A DNA stretch of 64,000 bases from Planctomycetota bacterium. Lineage in GTDB: Bacteria; Planctomycetota; Phycisphaerae; UBA1845; UTPLA1. The notes under the pieces were generated by a model. It was not told the origin of the DNA. It ran no database searches and saw only the letters and a list, made by a program, of their open reading frames with translations. Each line of letters begins with the position of its first letter. Position 1 is the stretch's first letter. Of this stretch, positions 19,759 to 30,176 are shown one piece after another. The stretch lies in NCBI GenBank assembly GCA_016712275.1, contig JADJRI010000017.1, positions 10,699-74,698 on the forward strand. The letters are read 5' to 3'. A program made the position numbers and the translations under genes.

Positions 19759-20595
19759 CTACCCCTTGAAGAAAGTCAGCAGGTCCGCGTTGATGGTCTC
19801 GTGCCGCGTCGCACACATGCCGTGGTCGAAGCCGGAATAGACTTTCAATTGCGCGCCTTTGACCAGCTTGCTGGAGAGCATGGCCGATCCGGCGATGGGG
19901 ACGACCTGGTCGTCGTCGCCGTGCATGATGAGGGTGGGCATGTCGAACTTTTTCAGATCCTCCGCGAAGTCGGTTTCAGAGAAGGCGGCAATGCAATCGT
20001 GTGCCGCCTTGACGCCGCACATCATGCCCTGCCGCCACCAGTTGTCGATCAGGCCTTGCGACACCTTCGCGCCGGGGCGGTTGAAGCCGTAGAAGGGGCC
20101 GGCGGGCACCTCGCGGAAGAACTGGGCGCGGTCGGCCAGCAGCGCCGCACGAAACCCGTCAAACACCTCCTTCGGCAGGCCGACCGGGTTGTTCGGCGAT
20201 TTGACCATGATCGGCGGCACCGCGCCGACGAGAACCGCCTTCGCGATGCGCTCCTTCGCGCGGCCGGCGCCGTGGCGGCCGATATACCGTGCCACCTCGC
20301 CGCCGCCGGTGGAGTGGCCGACGTGGATGGCGTTTTTGATGTCGAGCTTCTCCATGAGTTGCATAAGATCATCGGCATAGGTGTCCATGTTGTTGCCCTC
20401 CCACGTCTGCGTCGAGCGGCCATGGCCCCGGCGATCGTGGGCGATGCAGCGAAACCCGCGGGAGGCGAAGTAGACCATCTGCGGATCCCAGTCGTCGGCG
20501 CTGAGCGGCCAGCCGTGGCTGAAGACAACAGGCTGCCCACTGCCCCAATCCTTGTAAAAGATGTCTGTGTTGTCTTTTGTGGAGATGGATGGCAT
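19759..20595 (-). CDS. Alpha/beta hydrolase, non-haem chloroperoxidase-like
   Basis: 278 residues, cofactor-free hydrolase/perhydrolase of the alpha/beta fold. The start at 20595 (MPSISTKDNTDIFYKDWG) fits the family and has AGGGA upstream. The nucleophile Ser is in GHSTGGGE, the acid Asp in HGDDDQVVP, and the His in GFDHGM near the C-terminus. DRRGHGRS and SHGWPLSADDW are further family signatures. The physiological substrate is unknown. It faces the zinc-ribbon gene. Confidence 0.88.
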   Translation of the reverse strand: MPSISTKDNTDIFYKDWGSGQPVVFSHGWPLSADDWDPQMVYFASRGFRCIAHDRRGHGRSTQTWEGNNMDTYADDLMQLMEKLDIKNAIHVGHSTGGGEVARYIGRHGAGRAKERIAKAVLVGAVPPIMVKSPNNPVGLPKEVFDGFRAALLADRAQFFREVPAGPFYGFNRPGAKVSQGLIDNWWRQGMMCGVKAAHDCIAAFSETDFAEDLKKFDMPTLIMHGDDDQVVPIAGSAMLSSKLVKGAQLKVYSGFDHGMCATRHETINADLLTFFKG

Positions 20596-20798
20596 GCGAT
20601 GGTCCCTTTCTTTGACGATTATGCGATGGGCTCCGACGATCAAGAGGGTCCGGCGAGTCTGTGTATTGTGAATCTTAGCAGCACGCGAGTCTGCTGGCTT
20701 GAATAACAGGAGGATTCCTTCGCGGAATAGTTGCGAGAAGGGATTCTCGCACCAACGGAGAAGGCATTCTCGTATGAGCGGCTGTACGTGCGGCAGGG

Positions 20799-22556
20799 TT
20801 ATCCGGCCGGTTGCGTCGCGGGGGCGGCGCTTTCCGGCGGGGCTTCGGGAAGGGGTTCGATTTTCAGCTTTTCGCAGAGGTGGACATAGGTGTCGCGGGG
20901 CATCCAGCCGCCGATCGTATGGGCCGTTTCGGTGACGAGTACATCGAATTGCTTGGGAATAGGCGTGAGGCGTACTGAGACGGCATGCTTAATGTGGCGG
21001 TCGAAGACCTGCTTGGCGCGGCTGAGATATCGCACGGCCTGTTCGTCTTCGTCGTAGGCGTAGTTTTGGAGGCCGCGATTGATCAGGCTGAGAACGCGGC
21101 GGGTGGTGACGCGATAGTCGTCCAGTTCCTGATCGGGGACCATCTGCTGGGCGAGAAAATTGTCGATTCCGTATTGATACATCGGATCGGGAAACGAGTT
21201 TTTCAGGTAGGTGAAAAGCTCGTCGGCTTCCTTGTTCATGCCCAGTTCGTGGTAGGCGAGGATGGATGCGCGCATGAACCCGACAAAGCCGGTGCGGAAG
21301 TTTTCCGAGACGACCTGGTCGTTGTTTTCCATGTCCTTGTACTGCTTCGAGTCGTTGATGAAGGCCGTGAACAACGGCGGGATCATGCGGATGTCGGGCT
21401 CGAGCAACGGCGGTTCGCCAAGTTCATAGTTGCGGCTCATGCTGAGGCGGCCGCGGTGGAACATTTTCTGCAGGCAGTAGAATTCGATTCGATTTGTATT
21501 CAGCTTGTGGATGTCGAGTGCTTCGCGCTTGTCGACGCCCATTTCCATGCCGAGGTTGGCCCAGTAGAGGGCGTGCGTTTCGGCCAGGCGGAAATCGAAG
21601 GTGACGCCAAAGGCCTGCTGCAATTCGACGATGCGCTGCGGATCGAGTTTGACCTCTTCGCGAAGCCGATGGGCGCGCCAGAATCGTTCGAGCTTGAGCT
21701 TGGATTCCTCAAATTCAGGCTTGTTGAATACCTTTAGAAATGCCTGCCGAACATTCTCGTGTTCGTGTTCCGAAACGTTCGGCATTTTGAGCTTGTCGTC
21801 GCGAATCGACTTGAGCAGGCCGAGGTATATGCCATTGGTCGCTACGTCGAAGCCGAACTTCGCGACCTCGTTTTGGAACTTCCTGACCGATTCGTCCTTC
21901 AGCAACTCATCGTAACGGTGCGGCATGCCGGCCAGCGATTTGTAGTCATAGTCGCGATAGAAATCGCCTATGACCTTGCCGGCGACGAGAAAGCCGGGGT
22001 GCGGTTCGCCGAGAATGTCCTGCATTTGCGCGGCGAATTGGTTCTTGTAGTAGAAATGCCAGTCGTCCATGAAGTCGCCGACTTTGTGGAACAGAATCCA
22101 CGCCAATTCCCGATACAACTGGGTGTTGTTGGGATTGAGCGGAATGCCCTTGTCGCGCAGCAACTCATAGCCGTTGCGAACCCAGCGCCATCGCTCTTCG
22201 GGCGACTTGAGCGTGACTGAAATGTTGTACGACATGTTCCAGGCCTGAAACGCCCAGACGGCCGCGAACTTTGGCTGAAGCTCGCAAATGCGCTGTGAGA
22301 GTTGAAGCGCATCGAAGTATCGCCCTTCTTCCTTCAGCTTGGTTGCGCGAAGCCAGTAATAGTCGACAGGCAGGGCGCGGCCCACCGCGAGCAGCGGGGT
22401 TGCCAGCATGGAGGATGCCATCTCGTCGGGCAGGGGCGGCATCATCAGGTGATGCTCTTCGCGCTGGGAATTCAAGGGCCTCACGCGCGTGGATGCACCA
22501 AACCAAACGATGCCGGCGGCAAGCAGCAACAACCATTTTCTTGTAGAAGGACGCAT
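20799..22556 (-). CDS. Large membrane-anchored protein, last gene of SPFH-ABC unit
   Basis: 585 residues, N-terminal anchor (KWLLLLAAGIVWFGAS), then a long helical, TPR-like region with many Tyr/Trp/Leu pairs (YWLRATKLKEEGRYFDALQ, WAFQAWNMSYNISV). The tail is short and Pro/Ala-rich. It follows the ABC permease by 122 bases in the same direction. I do not recognise a named family. The TPR-like opening and position suggest an extracytoplasmic scaffold or partner of the exporter. No catalytic motif is visible. Confidence 0.65.
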   Translation of the reverse strand: MRPSTRKWLLLLAAGIVWFGASTRVRPLNSQREEHHLMMPPLPDEMASSMLATPLLAVGRALPVDYYWLRATKLKEEGRYFDALQLSQRICELQPKFAAVWAFQAWNMSYNISVTLKSPEERWRWVRNGYELLRDKGIPLNPNNTQLYRELAWILFHKVGDFMDDWHFYYKNQFAAQMQDILGEPHPGFLVAGKVIGDFYRDYDYKSLAGMPHRYDELLKDESVRKFQNEVAKFGFDVATNGIYLGLLKSIRDDKLKMPNVSEHEHENVRQAFLKVFNKPEFEESKLKLERFWRAHRLREEVKLDPQRIVELQQAFGVTFDFRLAETHALYWANLGMEMGVDKREALDIHKLNTNRIEFYCLQKMFHRGRLSMSRNYELGEPPLLEPDIRMIPPLFTAFINDSKQYKDMENNDQVVSENFRTGFVGFMRASILAYHELGMNKEADELFTYLKNSFPDPMYQYGIDNFLAQQMVPDQELDDYRVTTRRVLSLINRGLQNYAYDEDEQAVRYLSRAKQVFDRHIKHAVSVRLTPIPKQFDVLVTETAHTIGGWMPRDTYVHLCEKLKIEPLPEAPPESAAPATQPAG

Positions 22557-22678
22557 GTCTTTTTTCTATCTCGGCGATGTTTGAGTCGCGGTGGAGTTAC
22601 ATCGTTTTCACCACGAAGTAGCCAAGTATTTTAGCAGCGAACCGCCTGACGTTCCGAATGCGCAAAGTTCGTCGCACA

Positions 22679-24421
22679 CTACACGATGATGGCCGCCAAT
22701 TCGCGGCGTCTGAATACCAACACGCCGATCATCAACGTGGCGCCCGATTTCAAGAGTAAATATCGCCATACATCGGCCCACAAGTCTGTCCAGCCGACGA
22801 CTCGGCCGTCCAACAGTCTTTCGGTGACCTGAATATCGCCGATGGAGAGGAGCCATCCGATCGAATCCACCACTGTTTTTCGAACGAGAATGTCGGTGGT
22901 GACCGTGTCGGGCATGTAATCCTCGGTCACGGCCATGGCCTCTTTCACGAAGTCCATTGAACTCGAAATGAGATACAGGCAGATGACGAGCAGAGCGCCG
23001 ACCGGAAAACTCAGGAAGGTTGATGCACACACGCCGAATGCCGTCAGCGACGCCAGCGGAACGAGCATGGCGATGCAGGCCATGAAGAGATTCAATTCAA
23101 ACGATCCGACGACATAGAGAACTTGCAGTGCATCCTTCACGACATCGAAGACGACATCGACGCGGCGCGGATCGATGTTGCCGAATTCAATGCGAATGGT
23201 GCCGTCGGCCTCAACTGCGTCGACGGGAAACTCCATTTCCTGCACCGTTCTTGCGGGCACGGGCTCGACGCTTTCATAGTAGTGGGCCGACTGGGGGTTG
23301 CCGATCGCCCAAATGCAAAGCACCATGTCCTCCTCCAGCTTTGCGCCGGTTTGCGGATGGTTGATCGCGGGGATCACCTGCGGCACATGCATCTTGTAGC
23401 GCACGCTCATGATGAGTTCTTCGCCCTTGGGCGGCGGCGGGCCTTTCAGAATCCATCCCTGCGAATCGAATGGGGCAATCGTGGCGAAATAGCCGAACAT
23501 TTGCTTGTCGAGTTCTTCGCGAACCTGCCGCTCGGTCATGTGAGAAGGCAACGTGCCGTCTTCCTGCATTTTGGCGAGCCGCTTTTCCACTTCCGCGCGG
23601 ATTTGTTTTTCCGGTATTTCCGGCTTGATGGTCGCCCGTGCGATGAGAACCTGACGGCGAAGCTCGTCGAAACGGCGCAAATCGGCGCGTGTCGCCTCGG
23701 GCAGCCGAAGCAACGTTTCGCCGATCTTCTGCTGCGGCAACCCGGTTGCATTCGAAATGGCTGCAATGATCGGGCTTTCCATTCCTTCCTTGCCCATGCC
23801 TCGCACGTTTTCGAGCGACTCGACGGCGGCTGCGGCCTGCGCGGGTGTGAAGGAGCCGTAGGTGATCAATTCGTCATGAAGGTTGGATTTGAACCCGCCG
23901 ACCAGCGCCAGCGTGCCAATGTAAGTCGTCACACCGACATAGGTCAGGAGCAACATGTTAAGAATCATGACGCCCGCAAACTTTCCGATCAGGATTTGCC
24001 AGCGCGGCACAGGCTTCGAGACAATGCCGAAGATTTGTCGGCCTGAAATCTCATTGGATAACGAACGACATGCGAAGAGTATGGACAAAAGCGCCAGAAG
24101 AAACCCGCTGAAACCCAGCGAGTAAGTCATGAACATCTGCACTTTGCCCTTGATCGTGCCGTCGCCTTCGGCTGTCAGATAGAAGAACGGCACCGACGCC
24201 ACGACCAGCATGACAAAGCCCGAGGCGATGCGCGTTCGCAGACCTTCGGCCACCGCTGTCTTGGCGACGGCGGTAATGATCTGTCGCGCGCCAGCCATTT
24301 CCCAGCCGCCAAGCTCGCCGGCCTGACGCGAGAAGGCGCGCTTTAGAACATAAATCAGGGTGATCACGCCGATGATCGCCCCGAACCCAATCATGATGAG
24401 TGCGAAGTTTTCGATGGTCAC
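22679..24421 (-). CDS. ABC-2-type permease with large extracytoplasmic domain
   Basis: About 580 residues. The first hydrophobic segment is at the N-terminus, two more follow near residues 70-140, and the segment GRQIFGIVSKPVPRWQILIG precedes the next helix. A hydrophilic domain of roughly 270 residues then precedes the C-terminal helices. This layout, the KPxxR motif and the ATPase directly upstream mark it as the membrane part of an ABC exporter. GTG at 24421 is chosen as start; GTG at 24466 would overlap the ATPase gene by 23 bases and is also possible. The substrate is unknown. Confidence 0.75.
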   Translation of the reverse strand: MTIENFALIMIGFGAIIGVITLIYVLKRAFSRQAGELGGWEMAGARQIITAVAKTAVAEGLRTRIASGFVMLVVASVPFFYLTAEGDGTIKGKVQMFMTYSLGFSGFLLALLSILFACRSLSNEISGRQIFGIVSKPVPRWQILIGKFAGVMILNMLLLTYVGVTTYIGTLALVGGFKSNLHDELITYGSFTPAQAAAAVESLENVRGMGKEGMESPIIAAISNATGLPQQKIGETLLRLPEATRADLRRFDELRRQVLIARATIKPEIPEKQIRAEVEKRLAKMQEDGTLPSHMTERQVREELDKQMFGYFATIAPFDSQGWILKGPPPPKGEELIMSVRYKMHVPQVIPAINHPQTGAKLEEDMVLCIWAIGNPQSAHYYESVEPVPARTVQEMEFPVDAVEADGTIRIEFGNIDPRRVDVVFDVVKDALQVLYVVGSFELNLFMACIAMLVPLASLTAFGVCASTFLSFPVGALLVICLYLISSSMDFVKEAMAVTEDYMPDTVTTDILVRKTVVDSIGWLLSIGDIQVTERLLDGRVVGWTDLWADVWRYLLLKSGATLMIGVLVFRRRELAAIIV

Positions 24422-24443
24422 GGCAAGTCCGCATGAACAGGGG

Positions 24444-25598
24444 TCACGGCTTGTCCTCGCCGCCACCCATCAGTCGATCCAGCACGGCCTTGTTGGGCTG
24501 TCGCGATGGAATCGGCGATGGCTTGGGTTCTTCCGGTTTGGTTTTGGCGACGTCGTCGGCTTTGGCGGTCAGTTTTTCCAGCACATCCGTTTTGGGGCCG
24601 GCCGGCGCGGCAGTGCCCGCGGCATCGGCTGCCAATCCCGGCGCCGGCTTTTTGCCGGCTTCCACGAGCGACGACACAAGATCGACGCCGCGATGGTCGC
24701 CGCCAAGAAATGCGGAGACGCCGACCGTCGATTCAGCGCCGCTGGTTTCGAGTTGATCGCGCTGAGCCTGACCGACAACGCGAAGAAACAACTCTTCAAG
24801 GCGCAGCGTCGGATGGCTCTCGGAGATGATTTCGCCGCCGTTTTGACCGATTGCCTCGCGCACGCGCGACAACAGTTTTTCATTTTTGCGAAAGGTGATC
24901 TGTGTTTCGTCATTCTGCGTCAGCAATTCCTCGCAGGTGCCGAGCTTTTGCAGCTTGCCGCCGTACATGATGGCGACACGATCGCACACGTCCTCCACAT
25001 CGGCCAGCAAATGGCTGCACAGCAGAACGGTCTTGCCGCGATCGCCGAGGATGCGAATGACATCTTTGATCTGGCGCGTGCCGATCGGATCGAGACCGGT
25101 TGTCGGCTCGTCGAGAATGAGAAAATCCGGATCGTTGACGAGCGCCTGAGCGAGGCCGATGCGCCGGGCCATGCCTTTTGAATAGGTGCCCACGGGGCGA
25201 TTGGCGGCGCGCTTCAGGCCGATCATGTCGATGAGCTGTTCGGTTCGGCGGCGGCGTTCATGGCGATCGAGCTTGAATAATCGGCCGTAGTAATCGAGCG
25301 TTTCGCGGGCGTTGAGAAAACGGTACAGGTACGATTCCTCGGGCATGAAGCCGATGCGGGATTTGATGGCGGTGTCCGTCGGCTGCTTGCCGAAGACGCG
25401 GGCCGATCCCGAGGTGGGGTAGAGCAGGCCGAGCAGCATTTTGATGGTGGTCGACTTGCCTGAGCCGTTGGGTCCGAGCAGGCCGAAGACTTCGCCGGGA
25501 TTGATGTCGAGATCGAGCTTGTCGACGGCGCGCACGCGGTCGCGCCCCCAGAAATCCTGGAATACCTTGGTCAGCGCGATGCACTCAATGACTTTCAT
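24444..25598 (-). CDS. ABC transporter ATP-binding protein
   Basis: 384 residues. Walker A GPNGSGKST at 42-50, Q-loop region FMPEESYLYRFL, signature YSKGMARRIGLAQAL, Walker B FLILDEPTTGLDP, and switch His in LLCSHLLADVE. The type (CcmA/NatA-like) normally pairs with ABC-2 permeases, and one follows immediately. A C-terminal extension of roughly 90 residues rich in Ala, Pro and Lys is unusual and may contact another subunit. The start at 25598 (MKVIECIALTKVF) is preferred over an upstream ATG, because it matches the normal N-terminus. It lies 42 bases after the HflK-like gene. Confidence 0.9.
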   Translation of the reverse strand: MKVIECIALTKVFQDFWGRDRVRAVDKLDLDINPGEVFGLLGPNGSGKSTTIKMLLGLLYPTSGSARVFGKQPTDTAIKSRIGFMPEESYLYRFLNARETLDYYGRLFKLDRHERRRRTEQLIDMIGLKRAANRPVGTYSKGMARRIGLAQALVNDPDFLILDEPTTGLDPIGTRQIKDVIRILGDRGKTVLLCSHLLADVEDVCDRVAIMYGGKLQKLGTCEELLTQNDETQITFRKNEKLLSRVREAIGQNGGEIISESHPTLRLEELFLRVVGQAQRDQLETSGAESTVGVSAFLGGDHRGVDLVSSLVEAGKKPAPGLAADAAGTAAPAGPKTDVLEKLTAKADDVAKTKPEEPKPSPIPSRQPNKAVLDRLMGGGEDKP

Positions 25599-25640
25599 GA
25601 TATGTCGTCGCCTATTCACCGCTCTCCCGGCGGCCGCGTG

Positions 25641-27082
25641 TCACATGTTCTTTGGCGCGAGTGGACGGGGAATGTTGCCGAGATTCTCGCGTCTCTTCTT
25701 GTCAGCCTGTTTTTTGGCGCTTTCGTGGGTTCGCACTTCGCCGCCGGCGCGCGGGATTTGCAGGCGATATTGACGCGCGCCCTCGGGAACGTAGACCTTC
25801 ACGACCTTATCGCTCGACAGCGCCCTCGATCGGGCCTCATCGAGCAATCGCGACATGAATATTCGCGGATTTCGCTGGTATTCCGGAAGAACCGCCGAAA
25901 ACGACTATAATCGCCGGCCGCATCCTGAATGACGCGATCGCGTTCGATTTCCGCATCCTTGATGATCGATCGAATTTCACCGGATGCCAGTCGCAGCATG
26001 TCTTCGGTTTTTTCCCTTTGCGTCGCCAGTTCCGCTCGAACTCCTTCCGCGCTCTGTTTTTCGACGCCGGGCTCGCCGGCTTCGACGGACGAAAGCCTTC
26101 GCACCAGTGCGTACTCCGCGTCGACGGCCGCCGCTATTTGTTCATAGTCCGGACCGATTGTTGTGACCAGCAGCGTCTTCGCATCGGACTTGGCCTTGGT
26201 GATGGCAACGGACTTGTTGTTTTGGGCGATGAACACCTGATCGAAGACTTCCTGCGTTTGCCGGGGCGGCATGATGGCTTCCAGCGCGCCGGTCTTCGAC
26301 TTGCTGGCAATGACGCCGTTGTTCTCGTCGATGAACAGACCCAGCGATGTGCCATTTACTTTCATGCGATCGAGTTTGGCATTCAAGGCTTTGGCCACGG
26401 CGGTCATGAATTCCTGCTGCTTGCTGCCGCGAATGTCCAATGCGCCGAATCGGGCGGCCGTCGAAATGACGGCGTCGCGAGCCATGCTGCGCAGAATTGT
26501 GTATTCGGGAAATGAGTCCTGCTCCGGCGAATTGATTCCCTGTCGGGGGTTCGGCATCGGCAGGACATTCGTGATGTAATCGACCACGTCGTCGATGCGG
26601 TATTTGAAGGTCAGGTTGGCATGAAGGATATTAGCATCGCCGGTGACGAGGTAGTCATCGCGCTCGGGCGAAAGATTGTTGTACTTCTGCTGGATTTTTC
26701 CGGTCGCCTCTTCTTCGGGCGTCAGTTTCAGCATGAACTCGACGCGCAACTCCCGTTCACTCACGCGAACCGTCTGCCATTGATCGATCGGAAAAGGGAG
26801 CGACCAGTGCCAACCGGGCATTTTCACGGCTTCCACGGTTCCCGCGCCGACAATCTGGCCAAACCTTAACACGACACCCGCTTCATCGGGTTTCACGCTG
26901 AAAAAGCCGCTCAAGAAATACAGACCGATGAGAACGAACATGACGAATTTCAAGACGCGGAAGCTCTTGCGCAGGGCATTGGCTAGCTCCGCATTGGCCG
27001 GATCGAATTCATCCGGCGGCGGCGACGCGGCCTCGGGGCCGTGCAGATGGACATGTCTCGGATCGTGTTCGGTGCTCGACAT
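25641..27082 (-). CDS. HflK-like SPFH protein (second HflK copy), one frameshift
   Basis: About 480 residues. Cytoplasmic His-rich start (DPRHVHLHG), one transmembrane helix (VLKFVMFVLIGLYFLSGFF), then the SPFH/band 7 domain (KPDEAGVVLRFGQ, MPGWHWSLPFPID) and a coiled-coil stretch (QREKTEDMLRLASGE). The frame leaves the conserved path after DYSRF. One missing base near 25895 restores SRFQAVLPEYQRNPRIFMSRLLDE, which then runs to 25641. Such proteins form membrane rings that in other bacteria cage the FtsH protease; no ftsH is in the window. It starts 6 bases after the HflC-like gene. Confidence 0.8.
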
Positions 27083-27088
27083 CGGTCG

Positions 27089-28038
27089 TTACTCCTTCGA
27101 TCCTTCCTCGGTCATGGGAGCCGCAGACGCAGCCACCGGCTTGGCGGCAGCGGCATCGATGGCCTTGAGAACATCGAACGGCACGAACTTGTCCGCATCG
27201 AGCACCAGCGTGATCTGGCCCGATTCGAAAATGGACTCGACCGTTTCGAGCTTCTTGAGAAACGCGCTCAATTCCGGATTCTCGGCGAAAATGCGGTAAT
27301 ACTTGGCGGCCTCGGCATCTCCCTGCCCGCGAAGCGACTTCGCATAAGCATCGGCCCGGGCAATGACCTTTTTGGAGATTTCCTCGGCGGTTACGCGGAT
27401 TTCGGTCGCCTTGGCGTCGCCCTCGGCCGTCAATTGCTTGATGGCGGTCTGGCGATCTTCCTTCATACGGGCGAAGACATCCTTGGTGACGGACTCGGGC
27501 AGGCCCAACCGTTTGATGCCGACGCTGACAATGTCGATGCCGTATTTTTCGAATGCCAGATCTTTGACACCGGACAGGAATTCCTGCTCGATCTCATCGA
27601 GCTTCATTTCGTTGGGGTCGACATTGACCAATTCCGAAAGGGGATGCTGCCGGAGAACGAGCTGAATCTGGTTGTTCAGCATGTCGCTGGTTTTTTCGCC
27701 AGCGCCCGTCCTCGCGGCCCACCTTCTCCAGAAACTTGCGCGTCCTGAATGCGCCATGTGGCATAGGCCGTGATGACGACCGTCTTTTGATCCTGTGTGG
27801 CCGCCTGGGTAAAGACCGTCTCAAACGTGCGAAGCCGTTTGTCGAAGCGATGCACGCGATCGACCGGCCAGGGCCATTTGAAGTGCAGGCCCGGCCCCTG
27901 CGGCTGTTCGGAGATGATGCGATCGAATCGCGTCACCACCACGGTTTCGGTAAACCGAACCTGAAACGCGCACATCATGCAGCCGATGACCACGATGATC
28001 ACGAGCGCCACGATAATAGTCGGTAAGTTTCTGCCCAT
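27089..28038 (-). CDS. HflC-like SPFH protein, two frameshifts
   Basis: About 316 residues: short N-terminal membrane helix (TIIVALVIIVVIGCMMC), then the SPFH domain (TETVVVTRFDRI, GLHFKWPWPVDRVHRFDKR), and a C-terminal half with EIEQEFLSG...GIDIVSVGIKRLGLPESV typical of HflC. Two shifts lie close together: one near 27738, joining WRIQDA to KFLEKVGRED, and one near 27708, joining that to AGEKTSDMLNN. Each is explained by one extra base. The gene lies 8 bases after the first HflK-like gene and 6 before the second. Confidence 0.82.
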
Positions 28039-28046
28039 GTCGATTC

Positions 28047-29258
28047 CTATTCACTCTTCTCGTTCTTGCCTTCCATCGCGGCAACCTGAGCGCCGAGAAT
28101 GTCCACCGCCGCGGGCGGCTTGAGATCAATTTCGTAGATTACCTTGGATGCATCGTTCATGGCGATGACGTATTTGCGAACTTCGGTCATGGATGTCGCC
28201 ACCATGCGCAGATAGGTTCGCAGCATGTAGGTCGAAGGCGAAGCATTGAACGCTTCCATTTGTTGTGCATAACGTTCGGCGGAAGACTTTTCGGCAAACA
28301 GCCGGGAATAGGCGTTTTGCTCGGCATTCGAGACAATTTCCCGGGCCTTGCCGCCGGCGACCGATCGAAGCAGCCGTTCGACTTCCGCGGTCTTAGCTGC
28401 TTTCTGGGCGGCAACGGAGGCATCGGCGCGATCTTCTTCGACAATCGCCTTGTAGACCTGTTCCCACGTTTCGCCGCAGGCATCGATTCGCGTTTTGCCG
28501 GCTTCGCCTTCGGACTGCATGATCTTCGCGTCCTTGGTCTCGATCGCGCTGACGACATCCTGATAAGTCTGGGCGACTTCTTCGTCCTGCGGCGGGTGAA
28601 TTCCGCCGAGCCCCACATAGACAATTTCGACGCCCAGTCCTTTGCCGTCGTATCCCGCGTCGTCGCAGGCCTCTTGGAGTTGTTTGCGAATTGTGTCCGC
28701 CGCCATGATGCCGCCGCGGCCGAGCAGGTCATTGATGTCCGCCGATGCGGCGTAGCGCGTCAATTCGCGATAGGCCAGCGATTCGATGATTCCCTGAATG
28801 TCGGCCGACTGCATCTCGAACCGGATCACCTCGGCGTCGCTGTTGTGCTTCACCTGCCACTGGACCGGCATGTTCACGCTCAGCAGGTTGACGGGGACTT
28901 TTGAATCCGTCGAAGCGGCCCGATCAGCGACGAGCAGTTTGTATTCCTGCTCGTAGTGCTTTTTGGTCCACAGGATGGGAACCCGCTCCTCCATGTTGGG
29001 GTTCCGATCGATTTCGTCGTCCCTCTCGGTGTGTTTGTATCCGAGAACCATGCGTTGAATGCGCTCGACCGGAATGATCGTGGCGCGGTCAATCGGCCAG
29101 GGCCAGGTGATGTGCAATCCCGGCTTGGCGGTCGTTTCGCTGACGGTGCCGAAATGGGTCATGACGGCCTGGTGGCCCGGTGGCACGACGACGAAGCAGG
29201 TGAGAATCATCAGGATCGCGGCTTGGGCGAGAAGTAGATACGGAATCTGCTTTCGCAT
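28047..29258 (-). CDS. HflK-like SPFH protein (first copy)
   Basis: 403 residues and intact. N-terminal membrane helix (YLLLAQAAILMILTCFVV), band 7 domain (VPPGHQAVMTHFG, GLHITWPWPID), the family segment ELTRYAASADINDLLGRG, EIVYVGLGGIHPP, and a long helix rich in Ala, Glu and Lys near residues 260-330. It is shorter than the other HflK-like copy and diverged from it, so the unit codes for three distinct SPFH proteins. It follows the four-helix membrane protein by 12 bases. Confidence 0.83.
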   Translation of the reverse strand: MRKQIPYLLLAQAAILMILTCFVVVPPGHQAVMTHFGTVSETTAKPGLHITWPWPIDRATIIPVERIQRMVLGYKHTERDDEIDRNPNMEERVPILWTKKHYEQEYKLLVADRAASTDSKVPVNLLSVNMPVQWQVKHNSDAEVIRFEMQSADIQGIIESLAYRELTRYAASADINDLLGRGGIMAADTIRKQLQEACDDAGYDGKGLGVEIVYVGLGGIHPPQDEEVAQTYQDVVSAIETKDAKIMQSEGEAGKTRIDACGETWEQVYKAIVEEDRADASVAAQKAAKTAEVERLLRSVAGGKAREIVSNAEQNAYSRLFAEKSSAERYAQQMEAFNASPSTYMLRTYLRMVATSMTEVRKYVIAMNDASKVIYEIDLKPPAAVDILGAQVAAMEGKNEKSE

Positions 29259-29270
29259 GAGACTATAGGC

Positions 29271-30176
29271 TCAAGTTTCGCTGACCTTGAATCCGAATTG
29301 ATAATCAATCGATTTGGCGACGCTCTGCAGAATGCCACCCGGCTCACTGAACATTCCGAGCAGGCGGCTGTCATAAAAAGCGCGATGCTCTGTCCCTTCG
29401 ACGCGCGGACGATAGAAATCGAAGATGTAGTTGATGATGGACTCGATCGCCAATACCACGAGCAAGCCGCCCAGAATCAGTCCGAGCACCTCGTCCGAGC
29501 CGGCAAGTCCGGAGATTTCGCACAGCAGCGCGATGGATGTGCCGAGGCATGCGGCACTGAGGCCGAACATGAAATTGCCGCCGGCCCGCAGGGCGTTCCA
29601 TTGTGCCACCCGGCTCATGCCAAGGGCATAGCGGGAGATCATGAAGGCGACAAATGCAAAGCCACCCGTAAAGAAAAGAATGACTTCCGCGTGCTGAATC
29701 TCTTTGATCGTGGACGCTTCGGCCAGCGGAGGAAATTGCCAGCCGGTCGGAAAAATTGAGAAGCCGGCCAGCAAGAGCAGCGCTGCAATCGTCAATGCGA
29801 CAACGGGAATCAGGAATTTTTGAATGGATCGCAGGCGGCGGCCCATCGAAAGGGCCTCCATTTGATCGAGGTCTTCCTCGTCGAAAATGGTTTGGGCACC
29901 GCCGAGCTTGTCCTGTCGGAGGCGTTCGAGTTCCGCCACTTCGAGTTGTTCTTCGGAGAGAAGTCGTTGCTGGTGAAGCTGGATGAAGCACAGCTTCCAG
30001 ATGCCGGTGACGCCGAACGCGAGGAACGACGTGGCCCAGAGCGCGCTGCTGCTGCTGGAGCTCCAGATCGAGAGCCAGGCCAGCAATAAGGCAAATACAA
30101 AGCTGACCGACGCGCCGAGAATGGCGACCCATTCGCCGCGTCGATCAATGCCGGATACCGATTTTTTCGTACTCAT
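29271..30176 (-). CDS. Multipass membrane protein, first gene of SPFH-ABC unit
   Basis: 301 residues. Hydrophobic segments lie near residues 16-38, 44-62, 122-142, 168-185, 200-220 and 230-250, with a charged cytoplasmic helix between the second and third (QQRLLSEEQLEVAELERLRQ). No family is recognised. It is the promoter-proximal gene of a tight minus-strand unit that continues with three SPFH proteins and an ABC exporter, so I infer a membrane partner of the SPFH ring. Confidence 0.65.
   Translation of the reverse strand: MSTKKSVSGIDRRGEWVAILGASVSFVFALLLAWLSIWSSSSSSALWATSFLAFGVTGIWKLCFIQLHQQRLLSEEQLEVAELERLRQDKLGGAQTIFDEEDLDQMEALSMGRRLRSIQKFLIPVVALTIAALLLLAGFSIFPTGWQFPPLAEASTIKEIQHAEVILFFTGGFAFVAFMISRYALGMSRVAQWNALRAGGNFMFGLSAACLGTSIALLCEISGLAGSDEVLGLILGGLLVVLAIESIINYIFDFYRPRVEGTEHRAFYDSRLLGMFSEPGGILQSVAKSIDYQFGFKVSET

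Noticed and set aside
19507..20706. 399-codon plus-strand frame
   Set aside because: Antisense to the alpha/beta hydrolase with its complete catalytic triad.
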